DNA from: Aphanomyces cochlioides
Taxonomy: Eukaryota; Oomycota; Saprolegniomycetes; Saprolegniales; Verrucalvaceae
DNA: 64,000 nt
Direction of reading: 5' to 3'
Assembly (NCBI GenBank): GCA_019828595.1
Contig: JAHQRK010000002.1
Span: 1,364,001-1,428,000, forward strand
Shown: in pieces, positions 1 to 11,593 of the stretch
Layout: each line of letters opens with the position of its first letter
Position numbering within the stretch: the stretch's first letter is position 1
Notes under the pieces: model-generated
Told to the model about the DNA's origin: nothing
Seen by the model: the letters and a program-made list of their open reading frames with translations, nothing else
Database searches by the model: none
Program-made: the position numbers and the translations under genes

Positions 1-5
1 ATGGA

Positions 6-3000
6 ATGACTGTTCGAAACAAAGGAGGCTACGTCGAAATTGATTGTGGGCATTATTACACAAGGATCATATCCGCGTTTGCATTGTCATTAGCCTTCTT
101 TATTGTGGTCAACATTTCATCAAGTAGCATTTCATATCATGCGGCTCGATTTGATTCACTTCCCGTTCAAGTCAATGCAACCATCAACATTACAAGTGGG
201 CAAAGAAAAGATTGGTTTTGTGGCTACGTCTTTGAAATTCCGTCCGAATACTCCTCAATATTTAGAAACCCAGACATGAATGCAGCTATGATGATGGTGA
301 AGCGTAAACCTCCACCATCTCAGGAGTATTACAGGACTCAAGACTACACTGACCAAGGTTTGAATCCCTCCGAAACATAATCCTCATTACGTGAACCATT
401 TTATAGGTATTTTCGGCGAGCTCCTCACCCCTCGTTTACTTAGTTCATGGGCATCGACCTCTGGAGGTCAAATGATTGCTGTGGTTGGTTCATTGGATAA
501 AACTTATACGTACCGAGAGAGCGGTGAACTTGTCCTTCCTTCTTTTCATAAACCAACCAGGTTTAATGGTATCTATGGTCGCTTTGATGAGGTGAATACG
601 ACAATACACAACTCAACCTTCATCTGTGATATCCCAGTGCAAGTCACTGCGGTAAGTAAGGTCTTTGCTTCAAAGGAGTGAGAGTTTGATGTAGTTATCA
701 CCAGCCGCTGTGTCAATTTTGATCGGGGCCTTGTTGGTTGCAAGTCTCGTTGCGTCTTCTTTTGGTATATTTGCCAACTACCTTGTCTCTTACGCAGGAG
801 TCTGGCACGCTCATGTGCGGCGCGACTTGTGGCTGGATGTTCTGAATAACCTTCCGCCACAGCCCCATCGTAACCGATTTCTTTCCTTTGCCCCTCACCG
901 CCCTCAAGGTAAATTCCTTCCAGAGGAAAAAACTTAATTGATATCTAGCATGGCTCAAATGGCATGTGGACGGCCACGACACTTACGACGCCATGCGAAA
1001 GGCTATTTTGGCAGCAAAACACTCAATCCTGATTGCAGGCTGGTGGGTTTGCCCAGATTTACTATTGGAGCGCCACGATGCCCCAAATCGCATTCCCCTC
1101 AAGGAACTACTCTTGCAAAAGGCGCAAGAAGGTGTGCGAATTCACATCCTTCTCTATCAAGAAGTGAATGTTGCAATGGATTTGGGGTCATACTATGCAA
1201 TGAAACAACTTAAACGCCATCCTAATATTCGTGTGCTTCGAGATCCAGCATTTCAAGTGCAGTCATTTGGCTTTTGGAGCCATCATGAGAAAGTTATCGT
1301 TGTCGATTTCGACATTGCATTCGTTGGTGGTTTGGATTTGGCGTTTGGTCGATACGACACCTGCCAACACTCACTTTCTGATCCAGGCCACGACAGTATG
1401 ACTCATTTATGGCCTGGTAAGGACTACTCAAACCCCATCATCAAGGATTTTGTCCGGGTGAATGATCCAAACGAAGAATTGATCGATCGCAACAATGTTC
1501 CTCGTATGCCATGGCACGATGTCCATTGTTCCATTCTCGGACCGCCAGTGCAAGACGTGGCAAACCATTTCATTGAGAGGTGGAATTTTGTCTGCTCCAA
1601 ACATGACAATGCTTTGAGAACGGATTGGTGTGTATGTTGTCGAACGCGACGATTCAAGTATTTACCGAGGTGCATTATTCCATGGGTTGCGAATACAACC
1701 GAATTCATCCCACCTCCCGAGTATGAACCTTGTGCACTTCAAGTTCTTCGATCTGTGTCATCGTGGTCTGCCGGAGTACCCACAGAAACGAGCATCCACA
1801 CTGCTTATTGCGACAGAATTCGCTTGGCCAAACATTACGTGTACATTGAGAACCAATTTTTTATCTCAGGCTTGGACGACAACACTGTTATCATGAACCG
1901 AATTGTTCAAGCGTTGGTGGACCGAATTGCTTTTGCCCATCTTCATCGCCAAGTTTTTCGAGTATTTGTCGTCATGCCTCTACTGCCTGGCATTGAAGGT
2001 AACATTCAGAGCAGACAATCGTTGACGCACTTACATGCTGTCATGCATTGGCAATATGAAACCATACGAAGCAGTTTGATGGGAGCGTTGTTGAAAATCA
2101 CATCAAAGCCTGAAGATTATGTCATGTTTTTTGGTTTGCGAACTTACGGTCTCATGCCTAATGGACGATGCGTGACTGAGCAAATATACATCCACTCCAA
2201 GGTTTTTATCTCTGATGATACAACTGTAATTTGTGGGTCGGCGAACATAAACGACCGCAGCATGAACGGTGATCGCGATTCCGAAATTGCCATCGTGATG
2301 GAAGATTCGACGGTAAGAACTCATATCTCTTTACCTACATTTATCGCTGGCGTTAGTTTTCTCGGGGCAGTATGAATGGCGTTCCATATGATCAAGGAAC
2401 TCTGGCAACTCGATTGAGACTACAGCTCTTTCAGGAACATTTGGGCCTTGCTGACCCTACGCCAGTTTTGGATCCCACCACGGAATCGACATGGCAATTT
2501 CTCAAGAGCCGAGCTCAGGCTAACACTGACGTCTTTGAACAAGTGTTTCGTTGTGCGCCCTCAAACATGTACCGCTCGTTCAATTGCTTTGACACTCAGT
2601 GGCATCAACTGGATGAGATTTATGAAAATCAAAGGCTCAATCCGTTGAAGGGCCGTGCAGCGTGGGGGCCTCAAAACCTCTTAGCGGACGGCGACTATGC
2701 ACCTTGGACTGACGTCAATGGCGTCCCGATTCCAATTGAAAAGATCAATTGGGAAGAATACGTAGTTGTTCCAGATCCACTCTTCCCCGCACTTTCCACC
2801 GATGACCAAGGCTGGTACTATGCTCGCAATTTCAAGATCTTCCAAGAAATGCGAGTCCATAGTGGCAATCATCAAGCGAATCTCCGCGTGAGAAAGCGTG
2901 ACAAGTTTCAACATTTTATGGCGGACCGTCTTTTGGCTCAAGTTCGTCGTCGAAAGTATGTCAAGCTCAGCACGCTCCCAGTGCTGAATGGCGAATATGT

Positions 3001-3592
3001 GGACACGGTCCCAGTTCTGCGTGACGATGACAAGGACACTTTCTATGCCAAATGGAGGCAATGGGCAAGCAAGAAGCTCAAACCTCCCCCAACTTCCGTG
3101 ACGGAATACCACGAAATGACCGAGTCGTCGCATCATGTCGAGGAATCGAAACGTCCTCATATTCCATCTCGACACAGTGACAGCGAACTTGACTTCCCCA
3201 GACAACGCCCCGTTCTTAGGCTAAGCGAGTCCGATATCAAGGCCCCTCGGCGAGAAGAAGATCAAGTTAGGGAGCCCCCTAGGTCTTGGCTCGCTGCCCT
3301 GGAACTGGGCTTACCACCGATGCTATTCCGGACAACGCACTCTGATCGATTTGACAGCTCAGTGGGTGACATGGACGACATCCACATTTTATCCCCAACT
3401 CCCTCCGTCGTTAGCAGTACGCTGCAAAATGACATACAGCTTGGTAACGTGCACACCAACGCCGAAACTCAAGAAGTATCAGCACAAGCAACGCTACAAG
3501 CCATCCAAGGCCATTTAGTGGTCTTCCCACTGGAATTCCTCGCAGAGGAAACCCTCAAACCTTCAATTTTGCCCCGTTCCCTTCACATTTAA
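6..3592 (+). CDS. Transmembrane-type phospholipase D (5 exons, 5' end possibly off window)
   Basis: Probably hydrolyses phospholipids such as phosphatidylcholine to phosphatidic acid at a membrane. Five exons join in frame: 6-357, 407-651, 695-908, 949-2312 and 2357-3592, with introns of 40-49 nt, giving about 1136 residues. Two predicted membrane helices lie near residues 20-40 and 205-230. The catalytic part has both HKD motifs: HEKVIVVD near residue 382 and HSKVFISDD near residue 684, the latter followed by GSANINDRSMNGDRDSE as in eukaryotic PLDs. The segment MNGVPY-LRLQLFQEHLGL after the last intron is also typical. No PX or PH domain is seen, so it resembles the oomycete TM-PLD class. 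The frame stays open to the left edge, so an upstream exon may be missing. The last 250 residues are low-complexity and unassigned. Confidence 0.9.
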
Positions 3593-4228
3593 GTTAATCC
3601 TGTAATTAGACTCGTCTTAGTGTCGTGTACCTCATTCAAACTTACTACGTAGTATTGCCTTTAACGGTCTCTGCTACATAAGAGTGAGAATGGACGGACC
3701 CGTGAAGCCCTACAAAAGATGTTGTGCCAGGGAACAACCAATGAAGCGAATCAAGAATTGTGCAACGAAGTTGACCAAATCAGCACTCTCGAAACAAGCA
3801 CATTGCCAGCAAAGCTGGTCAAAGCTAACGTTATGACACTTTGACAATACTCTAAGGGATACTGCGGAGAGAGATCAACGAGATCTAGCAATTGATAGAC
3901 AAGTCATCACGCATGGTTTCAAAATTAATTTAGAGTCGAAGGACACCATGAGCACCCTCGACAAATGCAGTAATCGGAGGCATTGGTAGCTGTTATTAGC
4001 TGGACGACGTCGAACTTGCTGATAATATCAATCTAAAAAATGCATCGTTTTGAGGTGCAGGAGCAGAGGACCATATTTCGCAGCAGCGTTTTGCTGCATG
4101 GGAGGCAGAGAGTGTGCGGCTTTTGTTGGTCGCCCCACGCCAATTTTTTTGTCACACACGACAGCTTGGTGCATGACTGCCTTACGACCACCAACATTCC
4201 GGATCGACATACAAAATCCCATATAACT
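3593..4228. other. Intergenic, no gene seen
   Basis: No ORF with coding character or family motif was found between the phospholipase D stop and the upstream motif cluster of the channel gene. Confidence 0.6.
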
Positions 4229-4252
4229 TTATCCGGATTACCGTCCGGATAC
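4229..4252. promoter_or_regulatory. Paired TATCCGGAT motifs upstream of the channel gene
   Basis: TTATCCGGATTA (4229-4240) and GTCCGGATAC (4243-4252) lie 57-80 bp before the channel ATG; a further TTCCGGATC is at about 4198. The same near-palindrome recurs before three other genes in the window. Regulatory function is inferred from position and recurrence only. Confidence 0.45.
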
Positions 4253-4308
4253 TGAAGTGCACCCCAGAGTCGTGGATTGAACAAGAGGACAACCACATCT
4301 GCAGCGAG

Positions 4309-7300
4309 ATGAAGCGGCCTCCTGCAGTCCCGAGGCGCTCCTTCCAAGTGGAAGAGCCTACTGTGGAAGAAGAAGAAGCTCCTCTCATGTCTGATGAATC
4401 GTCGAAAGATGACGGCGAAATGTTGACTCGTGAAGCTTTAGAAGCGATGGAAGACGAAATGGAAGCTGTTGCTGCGAATCCGACCCCGCAATTTCTCGGA
4501 AAGTCCATGTTTCGAACTCGATCGCGAAGTGCAGGACAGTTGTATCCTCCACGCCACCCTCAGAGTATCACACGGAGCAATAGCGCGGCGTGTGACTCGT
4601 CGGATGATCGAGCATCTAGAGAGTCAACACCCAGTCCACCGAAACCCATCTCTGCACCAAGTCCACTACCACCAAAGAAGGAAAAATCACTCGGAGCAAC
4701 AAAAAAACCCGTCACGTATAGAAAACAACCAAGTCGCTGGGACGATTTACGATTTAAGATGCGGAAGCGAAGCAGTAGTCGACGTAGCAGCAGTGATGTC
4801 AATCTTGACGAGGAAGACCCGAAGTCCAATGCATCCCAATCCATGGCAGATGTAGCGAAGCAAGTGATTTACTCGAAGCGCGCTTCTCATCACTTGAAGC
4901 TCAACTTGAGTACTGCTACAGCTCGGACTGCCATCAACGGATTGTTCCTCGAGAAGAAGAAACTCGACTTGCGCATCTTGAGTGCTCAATTCAAAGAAGT
5001 CAAGCGCTCTGAATTTTACGAAGAACTTGTGGTCTACTGCGTATTTCTGACAATGTTTTTCCAGCTGCTGGCTGGCATGCCGTTCCACGCTTCGTTCCAA
5101 CAGAGCGATGTGACGGCAGACTTGACATGTTCTGTGCCGGAAGTGTGCTCAGTCCAGACGCCCCAGGACATTTATGGCTTTGCGACCCATTTGAAGGAGC
5201 GTATTTGTCAAGCTGATGATGGCTTGAAGCCATTCCAAACATGGACTCGCGTTGGTGGCGTCATGCTTCGTCAAATTCGCGTCAAACCAGAATCGTGCGA
5301 CTTTAGCTTTATCCATGGGCGAGACAAGTTGTGCTACCCCGATCTCACTCTCGACAATCAACAAACTGACGTTCTTCAAGGCGCAAATCGCAATTATACG
5401 TGGTCGGATGACTTGGAACCTTGGATTCCAGGACAGAATTCGTGGTATGCGAGCCACACGCAGTCCTATGGAACTGGCGGCTACGTCGTTGATTTGTGCT
5501 CGATTGATGAGGTTGAAGAATTGGTGGCTGATGCATGGCTGGATGTGGCCACTCGCGCCGTCACGCTGGAATTCGTGGTCGTGAACCCGACGACGCTTGT
5601 CTTCACTGTGGCCTCGCATGAATTCATGATCAACCCATCGGGGCACATGAAGCATTACTCTCAAAGTGCCAATCTCCGCGTCGTCGGTTTGGAAGAATCT
5701 GCAGCGACCATGTTTGTCTTTGACCTGCGCATCTACTTGTGGCTTGGCGTCTGCGCTTTTGTCTTTACGTATTTCCGCGGCGAAGTCGCTGAGATGAACA
5801 AAATGGGCATCACATCCTACTTGACTCTCCACGGGTGGAACATTTTTGAGCTCGCCCATCTCTTCCTGCTCTTCAGCACGTTGTACTACACGTATATCTA
5901 CTATGCCCAGTCGCACCAGACTGTCAGCGTCATGAAAGAAGGCGGCGACGGCGGCCATCGGTCCATGATTCGTCTCCTCGATACGTTCCTCCAATTGTGT
6001 GATTTTGCCGCCATGTCGTCAGCCTTTTCATTGCTCAAGATCTTCAAATTTTTGCGCATGAACTCGACGTTGAATCTCTTGTGGCAAGTCCTCGGCATGG
6101 CGTTGAAGGACTTGATGGGTTACATGGTCATTTTCCTGTTGATATTTCTGTCATACTCGACGATGGGCAGCTTTGCCTTTGGCTTTGACTTGCAAGAATT
6201 TTCGTCCATTTCCAAGTCGTTTGCGACGTGCTTTCATATGTTGGCCGGTGATTTCCCCTACGACCGCTTGCAGCAAGCAAATCCTCGTCTCGCCCCCGTC
6301 TTCTTTGTCACATTCGTCGTCCTCGTGCTCCAAATCATGGTCAATATGTTTGTCGCCATCTTGTCAGAGTACTATGAAAATGCCAAGAGCATTGAAAATG
6401 ACGAAGACGACGTCGAGTACGATATCATCACACGATTGCGCGAATTCCTCAGTGCTTGCTCTCCAACCGTCGACACGAAAGAATCCATCGTGCTCCATCC
6501 TAACCAAACCGTGCGACTCATTTCGACCAACTTGGTCGACAAGGAACTCACGCGCAATCGCGCCAAGAAATTATTCCGCGGCGTTGTCTGGCGTGTCGTG
6601 GCGCTCCTTCGTTTTGGCGTCAAGTTTGACCAAAATCTCGGCTTTACAAAGATAAACGACAAGGACAACACGCTGCCCGACCCAAATCGCACGCGGTACA
6701 TTCCGTTGTCGGAGAATTTCGACCACGAAACCATCAAGACAATGCTTCCAAAGGGGATTACGATTCGTTTGGAGGGCGAAGCAATCCTTGGCCAACATAC
6801 GCTTCTTCGCGTGGTGCAACACGGCGGTTTGAGTGTGGAATGCGTCGTCCTGCCTGGCGAAAATGCTGAAGACGAGATGGAGCTTGTCGGCGGAGAAAAA
6901 CTCAAACTTCCTTGGAAGCTTTTTGTATTTCATGTCGTCAAACTTGTGATCCGAGAGTTGGGCGATGGTATTCTCCGTGCGACCAAGTGGTGGGATCCAT
7001 ACGAGTCCAAGATTGTCGACGACTATCATCTCTATCAACTGCTGGCAGAAGAACGCAAGCGCGGCAAAGCGACGTTGCGCTTTGATGAATTGAGTCGTTT
7101 GCTCGATTTATATTTCCGCAAGGAGAAACGCAACCGCGAGTACACGCAGGAGGAAGTCAAGCACGAAACTGCGCTGGTCATGTATCGTTTCCGCAATTCG
7201 TTGATAGATATGCCATCGCGTGAGAAAGAAGGCCACGACTACGTCCCGAATCCCGTCGATACAAGCGCCGTTGAGGTATGTGTTGTCATCTTCGAGCAGT

Positions 7301-8067
7301 AGCTATTTGGACTCTCTCTAGCTGAGTGCCAGTTTGCTCTCCCTTGGCGAGCACATGGCGGAGAATTGCCACGACATTTGGGCTATTGAGCGCTTCCAGA
7401 AGGGCTGGACGTGGGGTCCTCGCCGCGACGACAATCTCAAGACGCATCCCAACTTGATTCCTTTCAAGGAAATGTCCAAAGAAGAGCAGGATTACGATTT
7501 CCGCACGTCGATGGAAACGATCAAGACGATCGTTGCGATGAAATACAGCATTGCTCGCGGCCGCCGTGGCGCCGACGGCATTATTCGGTCGCTCACGCAT
7601 TCGAGTAGCACCGCCTCGGACAAGGTTGCAAGCAGTCCGAAAGCAACCACTGCATCGATGTCAAGGTCGTTCTCGCTCATGGATGCTTCCATTGCGATTC
7701 CTTACGGCCCAAACAAACAGGTAAATTGTCTTTCTGTCGATCCCATGCTCATCGGCAATGCTAGTACACTTACTACCCCCGACCTGCCGATACGACTGCG
7801 GTGGTCTTTCCAGCAAGTTTGCGACGCTTGATGGATCTCCTTGCTGAAAATGCGCACGAAGTTTGGTCGAAAGGGCGCATGGACGGCGGGTGGACGTACG
7901 GCCAGCAGCGCAACGACAAGAACAAGAAGCATCCGTGCCTCGTGCCGTATGTGTTTTTGACGGACGCCGAGAAGGATTACGACTTGAAAACCGCCGAAGC
8001 GACGCTCAAAATGCTCTACGCGCTCGGCTACATCATCGTCGACTCGAATGGACACAACCTCGTCTAG
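4309..8067 (+). CDS. Polycystin (PKD2/TRPP)-like cation channel with two C-terminal RyR repeats
   Basis: Likely a calcium-permeable cation channel. Exons 4309-7275, 7322-7720 and 7765-8067 join in frame (introns 46 and 44 nt), about 1222 residues. A Ser/Glu-rich cytosolic N-terminus is followed by a first helix near residue 240 (YCVFLTMFFQLLAGM) and a roughly 220-residue extracytosolic domain, as in polycystins. The helical channel bundle (about residues 470-700) includes LLKIFKFLRMNSTLNLLW, an S5/S6-like pore segment and NMFVAILSEYYENA. The C-terminus carries two copies of the ryanodine-receptor repeat (RyR, PF02026): HDIWAIERFQKGWTWG near 1005 and HEVWSKGRMDGGWTYG near 1145, each followed by the HP-L-P signature. 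It ends 19 bp from the convergent Nudix gene. Channel selectivity and a role for the RyR repeats are not shown by sequence. Confidence 0.88.
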
Positions 8068-8086
8068 TTGTACACTAAAGATTGCC

Positions 8087-8785
8087 TTACACTTTGGAAT
8101 GAACCTGTTGGATCTCCTGGCGGGACAGCGCCGCGACGTGCTCGAGCGTCTTCATGCTCTGGAACATGGGATCTCGCGATGCAATCCCATACTGAGCGAA
8201 TTCTCGCTCCTGGAATGCATTCACATGCGCCAGTCGTCCTGGCGTCATCATCGCAATGGCTTCGTGGATGGGAAACCACTGCACGGCATGGACTTCGGGG
8301 GAGATGGCCTCCTTGGCCACTGCGTCCAACGACCAAAAGGATCCATCGGTCACAGAACGCTCGAACGCCGCGCGTTTCTCGGCCAAGAGAGTGTTGACAC
8401 GGTCGACGAGATGGGGGTCCTGCAGCCATGCGTTCTCGTCCGCGAGAGCGACAAAGTTGTGCATCTTGAAGCGCTTTCCCTTCACGGCGAGCGTTTCCTT
8501 GGTACTGACCCAATGAAGCACCATAGACTGTGGCGGTGCATTGATTCCAACAAACTCCTCATTGAGTTCTCGGATCGCCGTCGCTTCGAGCGATGTATCA
8601 GTGTCATCGCGACTGCCGCCTGGGAACTTCCATTCGCCAGGGTACCGCATAATGACCGTCGCGTCGTGCGTCGACCGCAGCCAGTTCTTGACCTCATTCT
8701 GGCCCAGGAGGACTTCCCAAGAGCGTCCTGCGGCCGATTCCCGAAGGCACACGACTGTCGCCGCATCCACAAACACGGATGCCAT
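8087..8785 (-). CDS. Nudix hydrolase domain protein
   Basis: Single-exon 232-residue protein predicted to hydrolyse a nucleoside diphosphate linked to another moiety; the substrate cannot be read from the sequence. The Nudix box is complete: GGSRDDTDTSLEATAIRELN followed by EEF fits GX5EX7REUXEEXGU, near residues 57-80. N-terminal MASVFVDAATVVCLRE forms the usual first strand of the fold. It is convergent with the channel gene (stops 19 bp apart) and lies downstream of transaldolase on the same strand. The long ORF on the opposite strand here is a shadow. Confidence 0.9.
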   Translation of the reverse strand: MASVFVDAATVVCLRESAAGRSWEVLLGQNEVKNWLRSTHDATVIMRYPGEWKFPGGSRDDTDTSLEATAIRELNEEFVGINAPPQSMVLHWVSTKETLAVKGKRFKMHNFVALADENAWLQDPHLVDRVNTLLAEKRAAFERSVTDGSFWSLDAVAKEAISPEVHAVQWFPIHEAIAMMTPGRLAHVNAFQEREFAQYGIASRDPMFQSMKTLEHVAALSRQEIQQVHSKV

Positions 8786-8953
8786 CGTCCGCCGCGTCGT
8801 TCTTGGTCAAAAGTAAACTTGGCGACTATTTTGAGTCACTCCATGCCGAATGGAGCCTATGGCGTCGACAGAAACGAAAGAAAGCACAAAGACAATTAGG
8901 ATCATCCTAGCATGTTATATAGAGAGAGCAGTCGCAGCAATGGGCACACAGAT

Positions 8954-9916
8954 TTAATGCAACTTGGCCTTGAGGATTTCTTCCAACTTGATAATGTCGG
9001 CGACGAAGCCACGGATGCCTTCCGAGAGCTTTTCAGTGGCCATGGCATCTTGATTCATGGCGAAACGGTATTCCTTCTCGGTGAACGTGACCTTGGGGTG
9101 GTCGTAGTTCAAAGCAGCGTGTTCGGCATCCAACTTTTTGGCGACAGCACCGGTGGCGTTGGCCAATTCTTCCAAAAGGTTGGGCGAGATGGTCAAACGA
9201 TCGCAACCGGCCAATTCCAAGACTTCGCCAGTGTTGCGGAAGCTGGCGCCCATGACGATCGTCTTGTAGCCGTGCTTCTTGTAGTGGTTGTAAATGCGGG
9301 TGACGGATTGAACACCAGGGTCTTCCACGGCGGTGTACGTCTTGCCGGTCTTGGCCTTGTACCAGTCCATGATACGGCCGACGAAAGGCGAGATCAAAGT
9401 GGCATGGGCTTCAGCGCAAGCCACAGCTTGGGGGAAACCAAACAAGAGGGTCATGTTGCATTGGATGCCTTCTTCTTGCAATTTCTTGCATGCTTGGATA
9501 CCTTCCCACGTGCTGGCAATCTTGATCAAGATGCGTTCCTTGCCAATGCCGGCAGCCTTGTACATGTCAATAATGCGGTGGGCGCGTTCGATCGTGCCTT
9601 CCGTGTCAAAGCTCAAGCGAGCGTCAACTTCGGTCGAGACGTAACCAGGCACAATTTCCAAAATCTTGCGGCCAAAATTGACGCTCAATTGATCGATAAT
9701 GTGACCGAGGCGCTCTTCTTCCGTCACGCCGGTCAATCCCTTGCCATACGCAATCGCTTCCGTGACCAAGTCGGCATATTGTGGCATTTGGGCCGCCTTG
9801 AACAACAAGGAAGGGTTCGTGGTCGCATCTTGAGGCTGGTACTTCGCAATCGAGCCAAAGTCGCCCGTGTCGGCGACGACAGTCGTCAATTCCTTCAGTT
9901 GGTCCAAGTGGCTCAT
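8954..9916 (-). CDS. TAL1: Transaldolase (pentose phosphate pathway)
   Basis: Cytosolic enzyme transferring dihydroxyacetone between sedoheptulose-7-phosphate and glyceraldehyde-3-phosphate. The 320-residue intronless ORF matches the usual length of class-I TalB-type enzymes. DATTNPSLL near residue 30 is the conserved N-terminal signature. [12 protein letters not shown] places the Schiff-base lysine at residue 132, and [11 protein letters not shown] and [13 protein letters not shown] match later active-site strands. No targeting peptide is evident. The start [11 protein letters not shown] is the standard family start. Codons strongly favour C or G at the third position, as expected for a highly expressed gene. 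A 340-codon ORF on the other strand is an antisense shadow. Confidence 0.97.
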   Translation of the reverse strand: MSHLDQLKELTTVVADTGDFGSIAKYQPQDATTNPSLLFKAAQMPQYADLVTEAIAYGKGLTGVTEEERLGHIIDQLSVNFGRKILEIVPGYVSTEVDARLSFDTEGTIERAHRIIDMYKAAGIGKERILIKIASTWEGIQACKKLQEEGIQCNMTLLFGFPQAVACAEAHATLISPFVGRIMDWYKAKTGKTYTAVEDPGVQSVTRIYNHYKKHGYKTIVMGASFRNTGEVLELAGCDRLTISPNLLEELANATGAVAKKLDAEHAALNYDHPKVTFTEKEYRFAMNQDAMATEKLSEGIRGFVADIIKLEEILKAKLH

Positions 9917-11172
9917 CGCGATCGATCGAGTTGAAAAATGACGTCATGGAGGGACTTCCACAAACCTGAACATGCACATCTTTTCAGTTCACTTGGAATT
10001 TGTATACTTCGAGAAAGTACGATATTCTCATAAGTACGATCCATTGAGATACGTCAAAGGAAAAACGCCGCAGGACATCAACGGACACGACCATCGTCGA
10101 TGGAGCTTGAAGAGCAGCAAAGGAAGTCTGTGCTTGGATGGCGTGATCGCTGTGGAAAAGGGCGCAGTTTGGAGATACCAGTGGTGGTTTTAGCGCTCGA
10201 ATATGTGGATTTTTCAAACAGGGACCGTTGGTGAATCTGGACTCCGACTGGGCACAGCTTCGCATGCCCGGCGTTTGGAAATCGCACAGAAGTGCATGAA
10301 CACGCGATGTCTGTAAATCGCAAGCTGTCCTCTTCAGCGCGTCGGAGTGCAAGATGTGAAGATGACAGCGCCGCTCAACCAGGGGAACGAGACGCAAAAA
10401 GCGACACGCCATCAAGAAGGGGGAAACCGCTCGAGGCGGACGAAAGAGTCCAAGAGTGAGAAGCTGCGGCTATCTTAGATGGGAAGAGTTAGAGCGACGA
10501 GCTATGGGCACAACTGTGGATGCAATGCAGTCGTCCATGGTGTCATCGTCCAACTGCGGTTCGTTCGTCGAAAAACGTTTAGCATGACCACTTGGCTTAA
10601 GTGCGCATGTCAAATGTCGCGCCGGAAGGAATCTCCGTAGATTCGACATCCATTGAATTCCTCCGTGTCGGAGTTCGTAACCTTTGGAAGAAACGTCCAT
10701 GGACAATCTCTCGGCAACACTTGAAATTGCGCATCCTTTGGGCTACCAACGACGTCTTCCATGCCGCACTGATGCTGCTAGCACACTTGCCACCACTATC
10801 ATGACCATGGACTTGAAGCTGACATCTTCAATGACCTTTCAAGCACGATCCAAACAAGCAACCGACGCGATTGAAGCCGATGCTTGGCTGTTTCCACTTG
10901 GCGGCCATGGCGTGCAAGTTCACTGGAAATATCTGCGCAAGGGGACGCTCTAGTGACCTCTAGCCAACATGAAAGATGTTCATCAAACGCATTTTGAGCT
11001 TGCCGGCGGAATCGCGCGCTACAAAGCAATGAAGACGGCCAAGGCAACGTTGCGCTGACGGCGACGAAGTGAAGAGAAGCGACGCGTGGTCGATCAAACG
11101 ACGAATCATCAGTGCGTCTTGTCCCAAGCCCACACTGGTTCCGGTTGGATCTACCGGTAGTTGGCGGTTTGC
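9917..11172. other. Unresolved stretch with only short ORFs
   Basis: About 1.25 kb upstream of transaldolase without a recognisable gene. Plus-strand open segments with coding-like composition begin at about 10102 (MELEEQQRKSVLGW), 10699 (MDNLSATLEIAHPLGY) and 10976 (MFIKRILSLPAES). A minus-strand ORF at 10960-11364 (EDILKEATHRLTALEGHANR) is also protein-like. I could not join any of them with convincing splice sites, and none has a family motif. It may be a small multi-exon gene, a decayed gene, or an upstream part of the glutaredoxin-like gene. Confidence 0.3.
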
Positions 11173-11570
11173 ATGCCCTTCAAGTGCTGTGAGTCGATGT
11201 GTCGCTTCCTTCAAGATGTCTTCCGCCGACCTCTGACCGTCCAGGAGCGTCAAGTCGAGTTTGTCGTCGATTCTCTCGTCCGGGAGTACGACGTTGTCTT
11301 GTTCACTGCGAATCCCGGCGACGAATATGGCCAAGTCGTCGCGCGCGTCTTGCCACGACAGCACTACATTTTCAACGTCGAGGCGATGCGCGACCGGGCG
11401 TTGATTCCATTGATGCGAGCTTGTTTGCGCCAGAGAGCAGGTTTGTCAACACATCATTCCATTGAAAAGACAACTAAAAATCTGTACATGTAGGCTACGA
11501 CACGCTGCCCGTGCTCTTTCTCCACGGCCACGTCGTCGCTTCCATCGGTGCGATCCAAGCCTCCTCTTGA
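11173..11570 (+). CDS. Possible glutaredoxin/thioredoxin-fold protein (tentative)
   Basis: Exon 11173-11440 splices in frame to 11494-11570 across a 53-nt GT-AG intron, giving about 114 residues. The order of elements resembles a thioredoxin fold: YDVVLFTANPGDEYGQ (strand plus loop), a middle helix MRDRALIPLMRACLRQRA, then GYDTLPVLFLHGHVVASIG, which looks like the cis-Pro strand and turn of glutaredoxins (yxTlPqvFi-G). There is no CxxC or CxxS at the expected active-site position, so redox activity is doubtful. The ATG at 11173 is the first after an in-frame stop, but an upstream exon could exist. It is convergent with the kinase gene, stops 23 bp apart. Confidence 0.35.
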
Positions 11571-11593
11571 TCTCCTTCTCTGTCAATAAATAC

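Noticed and set aside
5149..5994. 281-codon minus-strand ORF
   Set aside because: Antisense within the first exon of the channel gene; no motif.
8048..8899. 283-codon plus-strand ORF
   Set aside because: Antisense to the Nudix gene and overlapping the end of the channel gene; no motif.
8912..9934. 340-codon plus-strand ORF
   Set aside because: Antisense shadow of transaldolase, whose family match is unambiguous.
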